Shown here in pieces: positions 27,708 through 35,639 of a stretch of DNA of 63,881 nt (its first letter is position 1; each line of letters starts with the position of its first letter). The stretch spans positions 1-63,881 of the forward strand of contig JAMCPS010000022.1 in assembly GCA_023379705.1 (NCBI GenBank), in the 5' to 3' direction. The notes below the pieces were generated by a model. The model was not told the DNA's origin, searched no databases, and worked only from the letters and a program-made list of their open reading frames with translations. This DNA is from Campylobacterota bacterium (GTDB taxonomy: Bacteria; Campylobacterota; Campylobacteria; Campylobacterales; Sulfurimonadaceae). A program made the translations under genes and the position numbers.

Positions 27708-27899
27708 TTAAAAGACTTCTTTGACTCGCCCAACTTCACCGCTCATCAACCGTACTTTGATCCCGTGGGGATGATTGGCAGAATTGGTGAGGATATCTCG
27801 CACGATCCCCTCGGTGAGGTTTCCTGTTCGCTGATCTTCTTTGAGCACGATGGTTACGCGCTTTCCTGATTGGATATTTTTACGTTCTTTGCCGTCCAA
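27708..27899 (-). CDS. YwbE-family protein (DUF2196)
   Basis: A 63-residue protein of the YwbE family (DGKERKNIQSGKRVTIVLK, EDQRTGNLTEGIVRDILTN, HPHGIKVRLMSGEVGRVKEV). Function unknown. The start is TTG at 27899: AAGGAA lies 8 bases before it, it lines up with the family's usual first residues, and the longer frame to 27995 would add unrelated sequence and overlap the upstream gene. It follows the small gene at 27910 by 10 bases and converges with the DsrE gene. Confidence 0.8.
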   Translation of the reverse strand: MDGKERKNIQSGKRVTIVLKEDQRTGNLTEGIVRDILTNSANHPHGIKVRLMSGEVGRVKEVF

Positions 27900-27909
27900 A
27901 ATGGGTTCC

Positions 27910-28095
27910 TTAATCTCTAAGATTGAGCCATGAGGGCGGATTGTCAAAACACAATGCGCTGGAGTTCCAGTCATTCTTTTCACCGTGACGAGCATGTAGC
28001 TTTCCGTCGATGTATATGTATTGCAGTCCGGTGACCGTACTGGTGAGTTTTTTGCCTGCTACTAACGCTGCTAAGACAGCTTCTCGACTTTCCAT
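27910..28095 (-). CDS. Small hypothetical protein
   Basis: A 61-residue frame I do not recognise: MESREAVLAALVAGKKLTST, then a YIYIDGKLHARHGEKN segment and a WNSSALCFDNPPSWLNL tail. AAGGA lies 9 bases before the ATG at 28095; the longer reading to 28230 has no ribosome binding site and looks non-coding. It precedes ywbE by 10 bases, so the two are probably co-transcribed. No signal peptide. Confidence 0.6.
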   Translation of the reverse strand: MESREAVLAALVAGKKLTSTVTGLQYIYIDGKLHARHGEKNDWNSSALCFDNPPSWLNLRD

Positions 28096-28209
28096 ACATG
28101 ATCCTTTAAAATGGCTCTTTAAAATACCTTTTGGTATCTTAGTGGAACAAATTGAGTGAATATTTAGGGTAAAAATAGTGTGATTTGAGTATAGGTAGTA
28201 ATGGGAGAG

Positions 28210-28229
28210 TGGGCAGATAAATCTGCCCA
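28210..28229. other. Hairpin after the cold-shock gene
   Basis: TGGGCAGAT and ATCTGCCCA form a 9-base inverted repeat 8 bases after the cold-shock stop codon. No U tract follows on the minus strand, so it may protect the 3' end of the message rather than stop transcription. Confidence 0.5.
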
Positions 28230-28237
28230 AGGTAAAC

Positions 28238-28456
28238 TTACAGAACTGTTACGTTTTCTGCTTGTGGACCTTTGTCGCCTTGGCCAACAGTATAAGATAC
28301 TTTTTGACCCTCTTCTAGAGAAACACGACCATAACCAGTGTGGTTAATTTGACGGAAATGTACGAACAAATCTTTATCTCCGTTGTCTTGTTGGATAAAT
28401 CCAAAACCTTTTTCACTGTTGAACCATTTAACTGTTCCGTTTACTGTAGCTGCCAT
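28238..28456 (-). CDS. Cold-shock-domain protein (CspA family)
   Basis: A 72-residue single cold-shock domain. The RNA-binding motifs are RNP1 (KGFGFIQ) and RNP2 (DLFVHF), in the context [20 protein letters not shown]. Family role: binds single-stranded RNA and DNA as a chaperone that melts message structure in the cold. AAAGGG precedes the ATG. The gene has a leader of about 145 bases with a strong hairpin at its beginning (separate entry), the layout of self-regulated cold-shock messages. It may be transcribed alone. Confidence 0.95.
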   Translation of the reverse strand: MAATVNGTVKWFNSEKGFGFIQQDNGDKDLFVHFRQINHTGYGRVSLEEGQKVSYTVGQGDKGPQAENVTVL

Positions 28457-28614
28457 GTGGTAACCCTTTTGTTGTTAATACACCCTGTTGCCAAGATGGT
28501 CGAAAATATAATAATGGAGTGTTCTTGAGGGTGATTACACTGTTAACACATGGTCTTCAATAATAACTTACCTAAAGATGAAACTCTAAATCATCTTTCT
28601 ATGACTTAATTATA
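28457..28614 (-). promoter_or_regulatory. Promoter and long structured leader of the cold-shock gene
   Basis: A minus-strand TATAAT lies at 28614-28609, giving a leader of about 145 bases to the ATG at 28456. Near the predicted 5' end, AAAGATGA (28574-28581) and TCATCTTT (28591-28598) form a perfect 8-base stem with a 9-base loop. Long leaders that refold with temperature are known for cspA messages in other bacteria; the function here is inferred. The + strand of the same gap holds TAGAAT near 28669-28674, a possible -10 box for the divergent gene. Confidence 0.5.
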
Positions 28615-28697
28615 GCTGAAAAATATTAAAAGTGCAAGGAACCGTTTTGTATTTATCCCTTGGTTGGTTAGAATCTGAAAAAAATTAGGTGAATTGT

Positions 28698-29762
28698 ATG
28701 AATGATGTAACAAAAGAAGAAGCAATAAAGGGTGCATTCATGGGTGCAATCGTTGCGGATGCCCTATGCTTGGGGAGTCATTACGAATACGATGCCCAAA
28801 AAATTTATAAAGCCTATGGGAATAAGCCCATAGAGAAATTTATGTCACCTGGTGAGATGATGGGGGGACAAACCCACGGTATTGGGTGGGGAGAGCGTAA
28901 TTATCATCCCGGCAAAATGGCAGGGGGTACTACTGATTATGGTGATTACAATATTGTAGTCTTGGAACACCTGGCGGCTATTGCCAATCCTCCACGTCCA
29001 TTTAGTGTTGCGGCGATGATTCCCCATTGGATGAATCGTTTGGAAAACGGGTGGGGTTCATGGATTTGTACCATGACTAAAGAGACCTATGCACAAGTTA
29101 AACGTGGACTTTCCGTAGAACAGCTGGGTGGTATATCCAATGCGATGGCAATACGCCACGTTGCCGCTCACGGTTACTATGATACAGAAGATGAGCTGGC
29201 AGATGTTGCACGTAAAACGATGTTTACTCATAGAAATGCCGAAGCACTAGGTGGAGGAGAATTTTTTGCCCGTGTGACCCATCGTGTGATCAATGGTATA
29301 ACACCGCAGGAAGCGATTGAAGCGGTAGCAGTACAGATGGGGGGCTTTTTTGAGAGCAAAGTGGCGCAAGCGATCGCCAAGTATCAAGAAGCGACCAATC
29401 CTGATGCACCATTATCACGTGAACCATTTGTTGATGACTTGGCATTAACCAGTATGGCACGTCTTTGGGATATCGGGCGCAGTGAGCCGATTAAAGTGGG
29501 AAAAGCAAGTCCAACCGAGGGGACGCTTCCGGGGGCTGTTTACTTCATTTTAAAATATGCCGATGCCCAAGAGGGTTTAAAAAAAGCTCTCCAAGCCAAC
29601 GCCATGGTTGGCGGTGACAATGCGTCACGCGCTATCGCAACAGGGATGGTATTGGGAGCGTATCAAGGGGTCAACGCTATTCCTAAAGAATGGAAAGAGA
29701 CACTGGATCAATGGGATTATTGTGATAAGCTATTGGATCAGCTTCCATTGTTGAAAAAATAG
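28698..29762 (+). CDS. ADP-ribosylglycohydrolase (DraG) family protein
   Basis: A 354-residue protein of the DraG/ARH fold, which hydrolyses ADP-ribose bonds at a di-magnesium site. N-terminal GAFMGAIVADALCLGSHYEY, the metal-site segment AGGTTDYGDYNIVVLEHL, and C-terminal GGDNASRAIATGMVLGAYQG fit the family. Several family members act on targets other than ADP-ribosylated nitrogenase regulators, and no nif or ADP-ribosyltransferase gene is nearby, so the substrate is open. ATG 28698 is preferred over GTG 28689 because AGGTG precedes it. The methyltransferase gene follows 9 bases later. Confidence 0.85.
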   Translation: MNDVTKEEAIKGAFMGAIVADALCLGSHYEYDAQKIYKAYGNKPIEKFMSPGEMMGGQTHGIGWGERNYHPGKMAGGTTDYGDYNIVVLEHLAAIANPPRPFSVAAMIPHWMNRLENGWGSWICTMTKETYAQVKRGLSVEQLGGISNAMAIRHVAAHGYYDTEDELADVARKTMFTHRNAEALGGGEFFARVTHRVINGITPQEAIEAVAVQMGGFFESKVAQAIAKYQEATNPDAPLSREPFVDDLALTSMARLWDIGRSEPIKVGKASPTEGTLPGAVYFILKYADAQEGLKKALQANAMVGGDNASRAIATGMVLGAYQGVNAIPKEWKETLDQWDYCDKLLDQLPLLKK

Positions 29763-29771
29763 GGGATAAAT

Positions 29772-30521
29772 ATGAAAGAAACAAATATTTACGAAACAGA
29801 CGAATTGGTATCACAATATTGCGATTTTCAATACGCAGAAGACCATTTTGACGTGATGAATTTTGCAAAAGCTTGTGCCCAAAAAGCAAGTCAATATTCA
29901 AAAACCACGCCACGTAAAAGAGCATTGGATTTGGGGTGTGCAACGGGGCGTGCATCGTTTGAGTTGGCGCAAATCTTTGAACATGTGGACGGGATTGATT
30001 ATTCGCAAGCGTTTATTGATGCGGCAGTAGAACTTCAAAAAAATGGTCGAATCAGTTATGCCCAAAATGGGGAGGGCGAACTTAAAAAGCAAATCATTAT
30101 TGATCTTAGCGCGTATAATTTTGGAGAATCGAGTGCACGCGTAGCATTTTTCCAAGACGATGCTTGTAATTTAGCACCTCAGTTTAAAGAGTATGATCTG
30201 GTCATGGCGACTAATCTTATTGATCGATTGTATGAACCGCAACTGTTTTTGAAAAATATTCACGAAAGAATTAACGTTGGCGGCATTTTAGTCCTCACAT
30301 CCCCGTATACCTGGTTGGAAGAGTATACGCAAAAAAAGTTTTGGATAGGGGGATATGTTGATGAAAACGGATATGAAGTTTCTACATTGGAGGGGTTAAC
30401 CAAACTGCTGGAAGCAAATTTCGAGCTTATTGCAACCGAAGATGTTCCGTTTGTTATCCGTGAAACTGCTCGCAAGTTCCAACACACAATATCTCAAATG
30501 TCGGTGTGGAAAAAGAGATAG
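29772..30521 (+). CDS. Stand-alone OvoA C-terminal-type methyltransferase (putative 4-mercaptohistidine N1-methyltransferase)
   Basis: A 249-residue SAM methyltransferase. SAM motif I is ALDLGCATGRASFELA, then HVDGIDYSQAFIDAA, a GEGELKKQIIIDL insert, ATNLIDRLYEP and LTSPYTWLEEYTQKKFWIGG. This arrangement matches the C-terminal domain of the ovothiol enzyme OvoA, which N-methylates 5-mercaptohistidine, but here it is a separate protein. The iron-dependent sulfoxide synthase part of OvoA is not in the window. The gene is co-directional with the ADP-ribosylglycohydrolase. The substrate could be ovothiol precursor or another thiol-imidazole compound. Confidence 0.8.
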   Translation: MKETNIYETDELVSQYCDFQYAEDHFDVMNFAKACAQKASQYSKTTPRKRALDLGCATGRASFELAQIFEHVDGIDYSQAFIDAAVELQKNGRISYAQNGEGELKKQIIIDLSAYNFGESSARVAFFQDDACNLAPQFKEYDLVMATNLIDRLYEPQLFLKNIHERINVGGILVLTSPYTWLEEYTQKKFWIGGYVDENGYEVSTLEGLTKLLEANFELIATEDVPFVIRETARKFQHTISQMSVWKKR

Positions 30522-30524
30522 GGG

Positions 30525-32135
30525 TTAAACCTTTGATTGCACCGTAATCTTGGTCGCTTCAAAGAGTTCAGCTGCTTTGGCGATCATGGGTTCATTGAGG
30601 ACATCGGAACCGTCAAACTCTTTGACGCTGGTCTCATCGCATTGCGTGACACAGCTTCCTACACTAATTTCAGACTCTTCAATCATCGAAACAGATTCAA
30701 AAAAAGGTTCATTAGAGTTTTCCTCTACAGGTGGTTCAGGTTCGACGACTTCTTTATTGCAAGCTTGCGATTTGATGACGGTGTCGATGCCGTAGACTTC
30801 ACGGACAAATTGACGAATAATCCCAAAACTGTTTTTAAGCAGTTCTTTATCATCTCCTGACGCACAGCTCTCCCAAGTGAGGGCATTGTCTTCATAAGAG
30901 ATATAGGAAACATTACGCTCAAAACAATCACCTAAAGCAATACTGCGATCACGTATTTTGTCGCACAGAAGTTCGAAAGGCAATTTTGTAGGGGCGTTAG
31001 CTACTACGTGAATATTTGTTTGCTGGGATACAGCTATTTTGGCAGCAGCGGGGATATCGTGCATCGGTGTACGGGATTCTAGTGATTCGATCATCTCATC
31101 GATCTCTTTGATCTTTAGCGCTTCGATCATTTTGAAGAGGATGAGGCTGATAACAAAACCGCCGTCAGCATTGATCGCAAAGAGAGTTTTTGCATCGCTG
31201 AGGATTCTAAAAAAGCGTTCGATAATAAGAGGGTTAAAACGACGGTCCCCTTCATAAAGTTTTTCTTTGAGATAGGCGATGAGTTCATCGACTACCATCT
31301 CGGCTTCATACGATTCGAGTTCTTTGAGTTTTTGGATTAGAGCAGGGCGATCTTTGGCAAAAATGGCTTCAAAAAGGGTGTCGATGTAAGAAGGATCTAA
31401 AAGCCCAAGCATATCGGCAACGGTTTTGACGTCTACAAACCCTTTGGAATAAATAATAGCCTGATCGAGTAAAGTGAGTGTGTCACGCAGACTTCCAGAT
31501 CCGCTTCGGGCCAAAATATCAAGTGCTTCATTGTCAAACTCGATGTTTTCCAAATGGAGAATATGCGAGAGGTGATGGACAATGTTGGGATGGCTGATAC
31601 GCTTGAAGCGAAAGTGCTGAGTACGGCTCAAAATGGTGGCGGGCAGTTTAAGCGGATCGGTGGTTGCGAGGATGAATTTGACGTACTCGGGTGGCTCTTC
31701 AAGTGTTTTGAGCAGGGCATTGTGTGCCTCTTTGGTGAGCATATGGACTTCATCGATAATGAAGATTTTGTATTTTCCGCTTGCAGGGCGGTATTTGGTA
31801 TGTTCGATCAAATCACGTATGTCATCGATCTTTCGACTGGATGCGGCATCCATTTCGATTATGTCAATATGACGCCCTTCATTGGCCATCATACAATGAG
31901 AACAAACGTCACACGGTGCAGACGTTGGACCCTCATCGCACATCATTGACTTGGCTAAAATTCGTGCCGTAGAGGTTTTTCCAGAACCGCGTAACCCTGA
32001 GAAGAGGTATGCGTGGGATAAACGTTTGGTGTCAAGCGCCAGTGAAAGGGTTTGGGAAATACTCTCTTGCCCGATCAGTTCTTCAAAACGTCTTGGACGG
32101 TATTTGAGTGCTAAGACTTCTGATTTCTGACTCAT
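30525..32135 (-). CDS. dnaX: DNA polymerase III subunit gamma/tau
   Basis: A 536-residue clamp-loader ATPase. Walker A is FSGLRGSGKTSTARILAK, the zinc module includes CDEGPTSAPCDVCSHC, Walker B/DExx is KIFIIDEVHMLTKEAHNALL, sensor 1 is FILATTDPLKLP and sensor 2 region SGSGSLRDTLTLLDQA. The C-terminal third is acidic and poorly conserved, corresponding to the tau tail. The ATG at 32135 has AGGAG 7 bases upstream and overlaps the murI stop as ATGA. The upstream in-frame codon at 32153 adds only MARRKH and is less likely. Confidence 0.95.
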   Translation of the reverse strand: MSQKSEVLALKYRPRRFEELIGQESISQTLSLALDTKRLSHAYLFSGLRGSGKTSTARILAKSMMCDEGPTSAPCDVCSHCMMANEGRHIDIIEMDAASSRKIDDIRDLIEHTKYRPASGKYKIFIIDEVHMLTKEAHNALLKTLEEPPEYVKFILATTDPLKLPATILSRTQHFRFKRISHPNIVHHLSHILHLENIEFDNEALDILARSGSGSLRDTLTLLDQAIIYSKGFVDVKTVADMLGLLDPSYIDTLFEAIFAKDRPALIQKLKELESYEAEMVVDELIAYLKEKLYEGDRRFNPLIIERFFRILSDAKTLFAINADGGFVISLILFKMIEALKIKEIDEMIESLESRTPMHDIPAAAKIAVSQQTNIHVVANAPTKLPFELLCDKIRDRSIALGDCFERNVSYISYEDNALTWESCASGDDKELLKNSFGIIRQFVREVYGIDTVIKSQACNKEVVEPEPPVEENSNEPFFESVSMIEESEISVGSCVTQCDETSVKEFDGSDVLNEPMIAKAAELFEATKITVQSKV

Positions 32136-32884
32136 ATGTTTTCTCCTAGCCATTCTCGGGCTGTTTTACGTAACCCCTCCGGATTTTCGGAAGCAAAAAA
32201 CTTAAGCTGGGTATGCTCAAACCGTTGGGTAAAATCGTAGTGCTTTTCGAGATATTCAACAATGGCTTCACCGGAGTGGATAAGGGCGCTTTCCCCCTTA
32301 AAATAATGATTAATGGCATCCGATACGAGGGGAAAATGGGTGCATCCCAGTATAATGGCATCGGGAGCTTTGGCGAGGTGGCCAAAATAGTGATGCAGTG
32401 TGCTTTGCAATATTTCACCCTCATAGAGGCCTTCTTCTACTATTGGGACGAGCAACGTAGTAGCAATGGCACTTAAGTTATGGTAGCCAAGCTCTTGAAG
32501 CCCTTTTTCATAGGCTTGTGATTTGACGGTTGCTTTGGTACCGAGGATCAATATATCGGCATTGGTATCGGGAGCTGCATTTTTAAGGGCTAAAACTCCC
32601 GGATCAACCACACCGATAACATCGCATTGGCTATGTAAACGCATTTCCTTGAGGGCATAGGCACTGACAGTGTTACACGCCGTAATGAGCAAATCAATTT
32701 CAAAATTTTTGAAAAATTCGAGGGCTTCAAGAGAATAACGGATAATAGTATTTTGGTCTTTGACCCCATACGGAACACGTGCGGTATCACCAAAATAGAT
32801 GATTTCTTCAAAAAGGTGATGTTCAAGCAATGATTTAACGACGCTTAAGCCTCCAACGCCGCTGTCAAAGACTCCAACACGCAT
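32132..32884 (-). CDS. murI: Glutamate racemase
   Basis: A 250-residue cofactor-independent racemase that supplies D-glutamate for peptidoglycan. It begins VGVFDSGVGGLSVVKSLLE. The two catalytic cysteines are in LITACNTVSAYAL and ILGCTHFPLVSD, and GDTARVPYG is also conserved. Length is normal. It lies between rho (1-base gap) and dnaX (4-base overlap), so the three probably form one operon. Confidence 0.96.
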   Translation of the reverse strand: MRVGVFDSGVGGLSVVKSLLEHHLFEEIIYFGDTARVPYGVKDQNTIIRYSLEALEFFKNFEIDLLITACNTVSAYALKEMRLHSQCDVIGVVDPGVLALKNAAPDTNADILILGTKATVKSQAYEKGLQELGYHNLSAIATTLLVPIVEEGLYEGEILQSTLHHYFGHLAKAPDAIILGCTHFPLVSDAINHYFKGESALIHSGEAIVEYLEKHYDFTQRFEHTQLKFFASENPEGLRKTAREWLGENI

Positions 32885-32885
32885 C

Positions 32886-34223
32886 TTATTTGGTCGATTC
32901 GCCGTTGTTCATGCTGTCAAGAAATTCAGCATTGCTCTTGCTCTTGTTCATGGTGCTGTAAAGGAATCGCAGTGCTTCAACTTCATCTTCTTGTTTATGC
33001 AGCATTGAACGTAGAATAAAAACTTTTTGTAAAACGTCCGCACCGATAAGAAGCTCTTCTTTACGGGTTCCTGATTTGAGAATATCGATAGCAGGGTAAA
33101 TACGACGCTCAGAAATCTTACGGCTGAGGACCACTTCGGAGTTTCCGGTACCTTTGAATTCTTCAAAAATGACTTCATCCATTTTACTGCCGGTTTCAAC
33201 CAATGCGGTAGCAATGATCGTCAAGCTTCCACCATTTTCGATGTTACGTGCCGCACCGAAGAAACGTTTCGGTTTGTGCAGAGCATTCGCATCCACACCC
33301 CCTGAGAGAACTTTTCCACTGGAGGGAGTGACGGTATTATACGCACGTGCCAAACGGGTGATGGAATCGAGCAAGATGACGACATCTTTACCAAGCTCTA
33401 CACGACGCTTTGCACGCTCGATTACCATCTCGGCGACTTTTACGTGATTTTTGGCAGGTTCGTCAAATGTTGAACTGTAGACTTCTCCTTTAACGGAACG
33501 CTCCATATCCGTAACTTCTTCAGGTCGTTCATCGACCAGAAGAACCATAAGTTCGATTTCAGGATGGTTGTTCGTGATCCCGTGAGCGATCTCTTTCATC
33601 AACTCTGTTTTACCGGATCGTGGAGGTGCGACGATCAGACCGCGCTGTCCTTTTCCGATTGGAGAAAACAAGTCCATCATCCGTCCCGTAAGCTTGGTGG
33701 CGTTGTACTCGAGTTTGATTTGTTCTAGCGCATAAAGAGGAGTAAGGTTTTCAAAGAGTGGACGTTTTTTGGACTCTTCTGGCGGAAGGTAGTTGATTGC
33801 TTCCACTTTGAGAAGGGCATAATAACGCTCTTGATCTTTTGGTGCGCGCACTTGTCCGGTAACGATGTCTCCGTTACGTAGAGCAAAACGGCGGATTTGT
33901 GTGCTGGAAACATAGGCATCGTGCATTGAATCACTAAAGCCCTGATCGATAGCACGTAAAAAACCGTAACCATCCTGCATAATTTCCAAAATACCCGTAA
34001 AGAGGATAAAGCCACCTTGCTGTACTTGCGTTTTAAGGATTTCGAAGATCAAATCCTGGCGTTTAAGCTCGTTTGGATCTTCTACATTAAGAGCGCTGGC
34101 AATGGCAAGTAACTCTTCGAGAGACTTAGTTCTAAGTGCTTCAATGGTGAATCCATCTACAGGGGTATGGGTACGATTTTTGGAGTTATTTCTAGGAGTA
34201 GGGGTTTTTACGTTTTCGCTCAT
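32886..34223 (-). CDS. rho: Transcription termination factor Rho
   Basis: A 445-residue hexameric RNA helicase. It has a helical N-terminal domain ([15 protein letters not shown]), an OB-fold RNA-binding domain ([33 protein letters not shown]), and the ATPase with Walker [14 protein letters not shown], Walker [17 protein letters not shown], the Q loop/R loop [21 protein letters not shown], and GTRKEELL near the end. It has a strong promoter about 80 bases upstream and a leader of about 70 bases. Long leaders of rho are autoregulatory in E. coli; that is not shown here. Confidence 0.97.
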   Translation of the reverse strand: MSENVKTPTPRNNSKNRTHTPVDGFTIEALRTKSLEELLAIASALNVEDPNELKRQDLIFEILKTQVQQGGFILFTGILEIMQDGYGFLRAIDQGFSDSMHDAYVSSTQIRRFALRNGDIVTGQVRAPKDQERYYALLKVEAINYLPPEESKKRPLFENLTPLYALEQIKLEYNATKLTGRMMDLFSPIGKGQRGLIVAPPRSGKTELMKEIAHGITNNHPEIELMVLLVDERPEEVTDMERSVKGEVYSSTFDEPAKNHVKVAEMVIERAKRRVELGKDVVILLDSITRLARAYNTVTPSSGKVLSGGVDANALHKPKRFFGAARNIENGGSLTIIATALVETGSKMDEVIFEEFKGTGNSEVVLSRKISERRIYPAIDILKSGTRKEELLIGADVLQKVFILRSMLHKQEDEVEALRFLYSTMNKSKSNAEFLDSMNNGESTK

Positions 34224-34300
34224 TATAAAGGAAGCCTTAGTGTGTATGTAGATTTTGGGTGTGATATATGCAGCTACAAAATAGTAATGTATGTATTGAC

Positions 34301-34329
34301 ATTATAACAATCCATCATAGGGTTGTCAA
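34301..34329 (-). promoter_or_regulatory. Consensus sigma-70 promoter for rho-murI-dnaX
   Basis: On the minus strand TTGACA (34329-34324) and TATAAT (34306-34301) are separated by exactly 17 bases. This full consensus pair is unusual for this phylum, where -35 boxes are usually weak. Transcription would start near 34294, leaving about 70 bases before the rho ATG. Confidence 0.75.
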
Positions 34330-34373
34330 GCGAGTGGGAAATATGTAATAATGCAGCTAAAAAAAGGATAGCC

Positions 34374-34730
34374 ATGATCCATCGAAAACTAAGTACCATT
34401 GAATCCATGCCGCAAAAAGCAGGGCGTGGAGTAAGCATGCAAATGTTACTTTCACTTGCTGAGGCCCCTAATTTTGCGATGCGCTGTTTTACCATCGATG
34501 CGGGCGGATTCATGCCACATCATACTAATACCGTTGAACATGAACAGTATGTTCTTTCAGGACGTGCTATGGTCAAGAGTGGAGATGCGACGTTTGAAGC
34601 GTGTGCGGGCGATGTTTTGTTCATACCTGCGGGTGAAGCACACAGCTATGAGACGATCGGTGATGAACCGTATGTATTTTTGTGTTTGATTCCCAAAGGG
34701 GAGGACTGTATTGAAATGGTGGGGTGTTAA
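34374..34730 (+). CDS. Small cupin-domain protein
   Basis: A 118-residue single-domain cupin. Cupin motif 1 is GGFMPHHTNTVEHEQYVLSG with metal-binding histidines and a glutamate; motif 2 is GDVLFIPAGEAHSYET. Substrate unknown; such proteins may be metal-binding isomerases, dioxygenases or sensors. The ATG at 34374 has AAGGAT 7 bases upstream; the longer frame to 34323 runs into the rho promoter and was not used. Its end overlaps the convergent gene by 4 bases. Confidence 0.82.
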   Translation: MIHRKLSTIESMPQKAGRGVSMQMLLSLAEAPNFAMRCFTIDAGGFMPHHTNTVEHEQYVLSGRAMVKSGDATFEACAGDVLFIPAGEAHSYETIGDEPYVFLCLIPKGEDCIEMVGC

Positions 34731-35182
34731 AAAAGTTTAATGTTGAGTTTCAAGGCTACCATGGTTCCTTGAGTGATGAGATCGAGGGTAAAATAATCGT
34801 GTTTATAGTACAGCATCGGCATAAAGGCAAATCCGCTGTTGTCTTTCCCCTCGCTGCACTCGACCGATTTCAATCCCTCAAAACAGTACCCTTTCTGATA
34901 TCCAACTACCGCGTAAAAACCGAAAGGACCATAGAGGTCGTAGCGGTAGCCAATTGTTCCTATATCCGTTACCTTGTCACGTGAATTGACAAAATGCAAA
35001 TACGCCATGGTGTATTTTTGATCTAGCGTAAGTTCCGCCCCGTAAGCTTTGTGATCTTCATTGTACGGCCCCCCGTCATTGTTTTTAAAATGAGTAGATA
35101 CCATTCCTACGGTTGCGTAGCCGTTGATCTCTTGGGCACAAAGGTACAGTGAAAAGAGGAATAATATGGAAAAAAATCTCAT
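34727..35182 (-). CDS. Small outer-membrane beta-barrel-like protein
   Basis: A 151-residue protein with a signal peptide (RFFSILFLFSLYLCAQ). The mature part has repeating amphipathic strands (INGYATVGMVSTHF, YGAELTLDQKYTMAYLHFV, GTIGYRYDLYGPFGFYAVVGY) and ends in phenylalanine (LKLNIKLF), as outer-membrane barrels do. No named family recognised. The ATG at 35182 overlaps the YchJ-like stop as ATGA with GGAGA upstream, so the two are translationally coupled. Confidence 0.65.
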   Translation of the reverse strand: MRFFSILFLFSLYLCAQEINGYATVGMVSTHFKNNDGGPYNEDHKAYGAELTLDQKYTMAYLHFVNSRDKVTDIGTIGYRYDLYGPFGFYAVVGYQKGYCFEGLKSVECSEGKDNSGFAFMPMLYYKHDYFTLDLITQGTMVALKLNIKLF

Positions 35183-35577
35183 AAAAATTCTCCACTGTGA
35201 TAGAGCCATTTTTCGTTGATTTTATAAAAACGGCTTTTTTCTTTCATAAATCCGTGATCGAATCGCGCTTCAAATGTCACATACGCTTCCTTTTCTCCAT
35301 CCACAAATTCCAGAATGTTAAGCCCTATAAATTGCGTGGTCTTGGAAAATTCAGCAATACTGGTTTGCCAGTCGGCCAAGGCGATTGAAGCATCGGGATT
35401 ATTGGGATGCGTTGTTGCCATGATGTATTCAATCAATCCCATCGCATAAGCACTGTAACGCGAACGCATCAGCAAAAGGGCATTTTTTGGAGAAATACCT
35501 TTATGGTACGGCTGACAGCACTTTTTGTATTTTTCACCGCTGTGACACGGGCAAGAAGCATTTGGAGATATTTTCAT
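35179..35577 (-). CDS. YchJ-family SEC-C motif protein (UPF0225)
   Basis: A 132-residue protein. The N-terminal SEC-C zinc motif is CPCHSGEKYKKCCQPYH, followed by LMRSRYSAYAMGLIEYIMAT and WLYHSGEFL, the whole pattern of YchJ. Function unknown; the same zinc finger in SecA binds SecB and ribosomes. The ATG at 35577 is used rather than the TTG at 35592. No good ribosome binding site. Confidence 0.85.
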   Translation of the reverse strand: MKISPNASCPCHSGEKYKKCCQPYHKGISPKNALLLMRSRYSAYAMGLIEYIMATTHPNNPDASIALADWQTSIAEFSKTTQFIGLNILEFVDGEKEAYVTFEARFDHGFMKEKSRFYKINEKWLYHSGEFL

Positions 35578-35627
35578 AAATTTATTGTACAAAATGTCAT
35601 CTTTTTTACCTCTTAGTGTGGATTGGT

Positions 35628-35633
35628 TATAAT
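35628..35633 (+). promoter_or_regulatory. -10 box placed for a leaderless rmuC message
   Basis: TATAAT in GGTTATAATCGC, with 6 bases (CGCTTT) between it and the rmuC ATG at 35640. There is no ribosome binding site. Confidence 0.5.
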
Positions 35634-35639
35634 CGCTTT

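Noticed and set aside
28201-28237. Intrinsic terminator for the cold-shock gene
   Set aside because: The stem is good but no U tract follows on the minus strand. It is listed only as a hairpin.
35179-35592. TTG start at 35592 for the YchJ-like protein
   Set aside because: The five extra residues are not family-like and there is no ribosome binding site. The ATG at 35577 is simpler.
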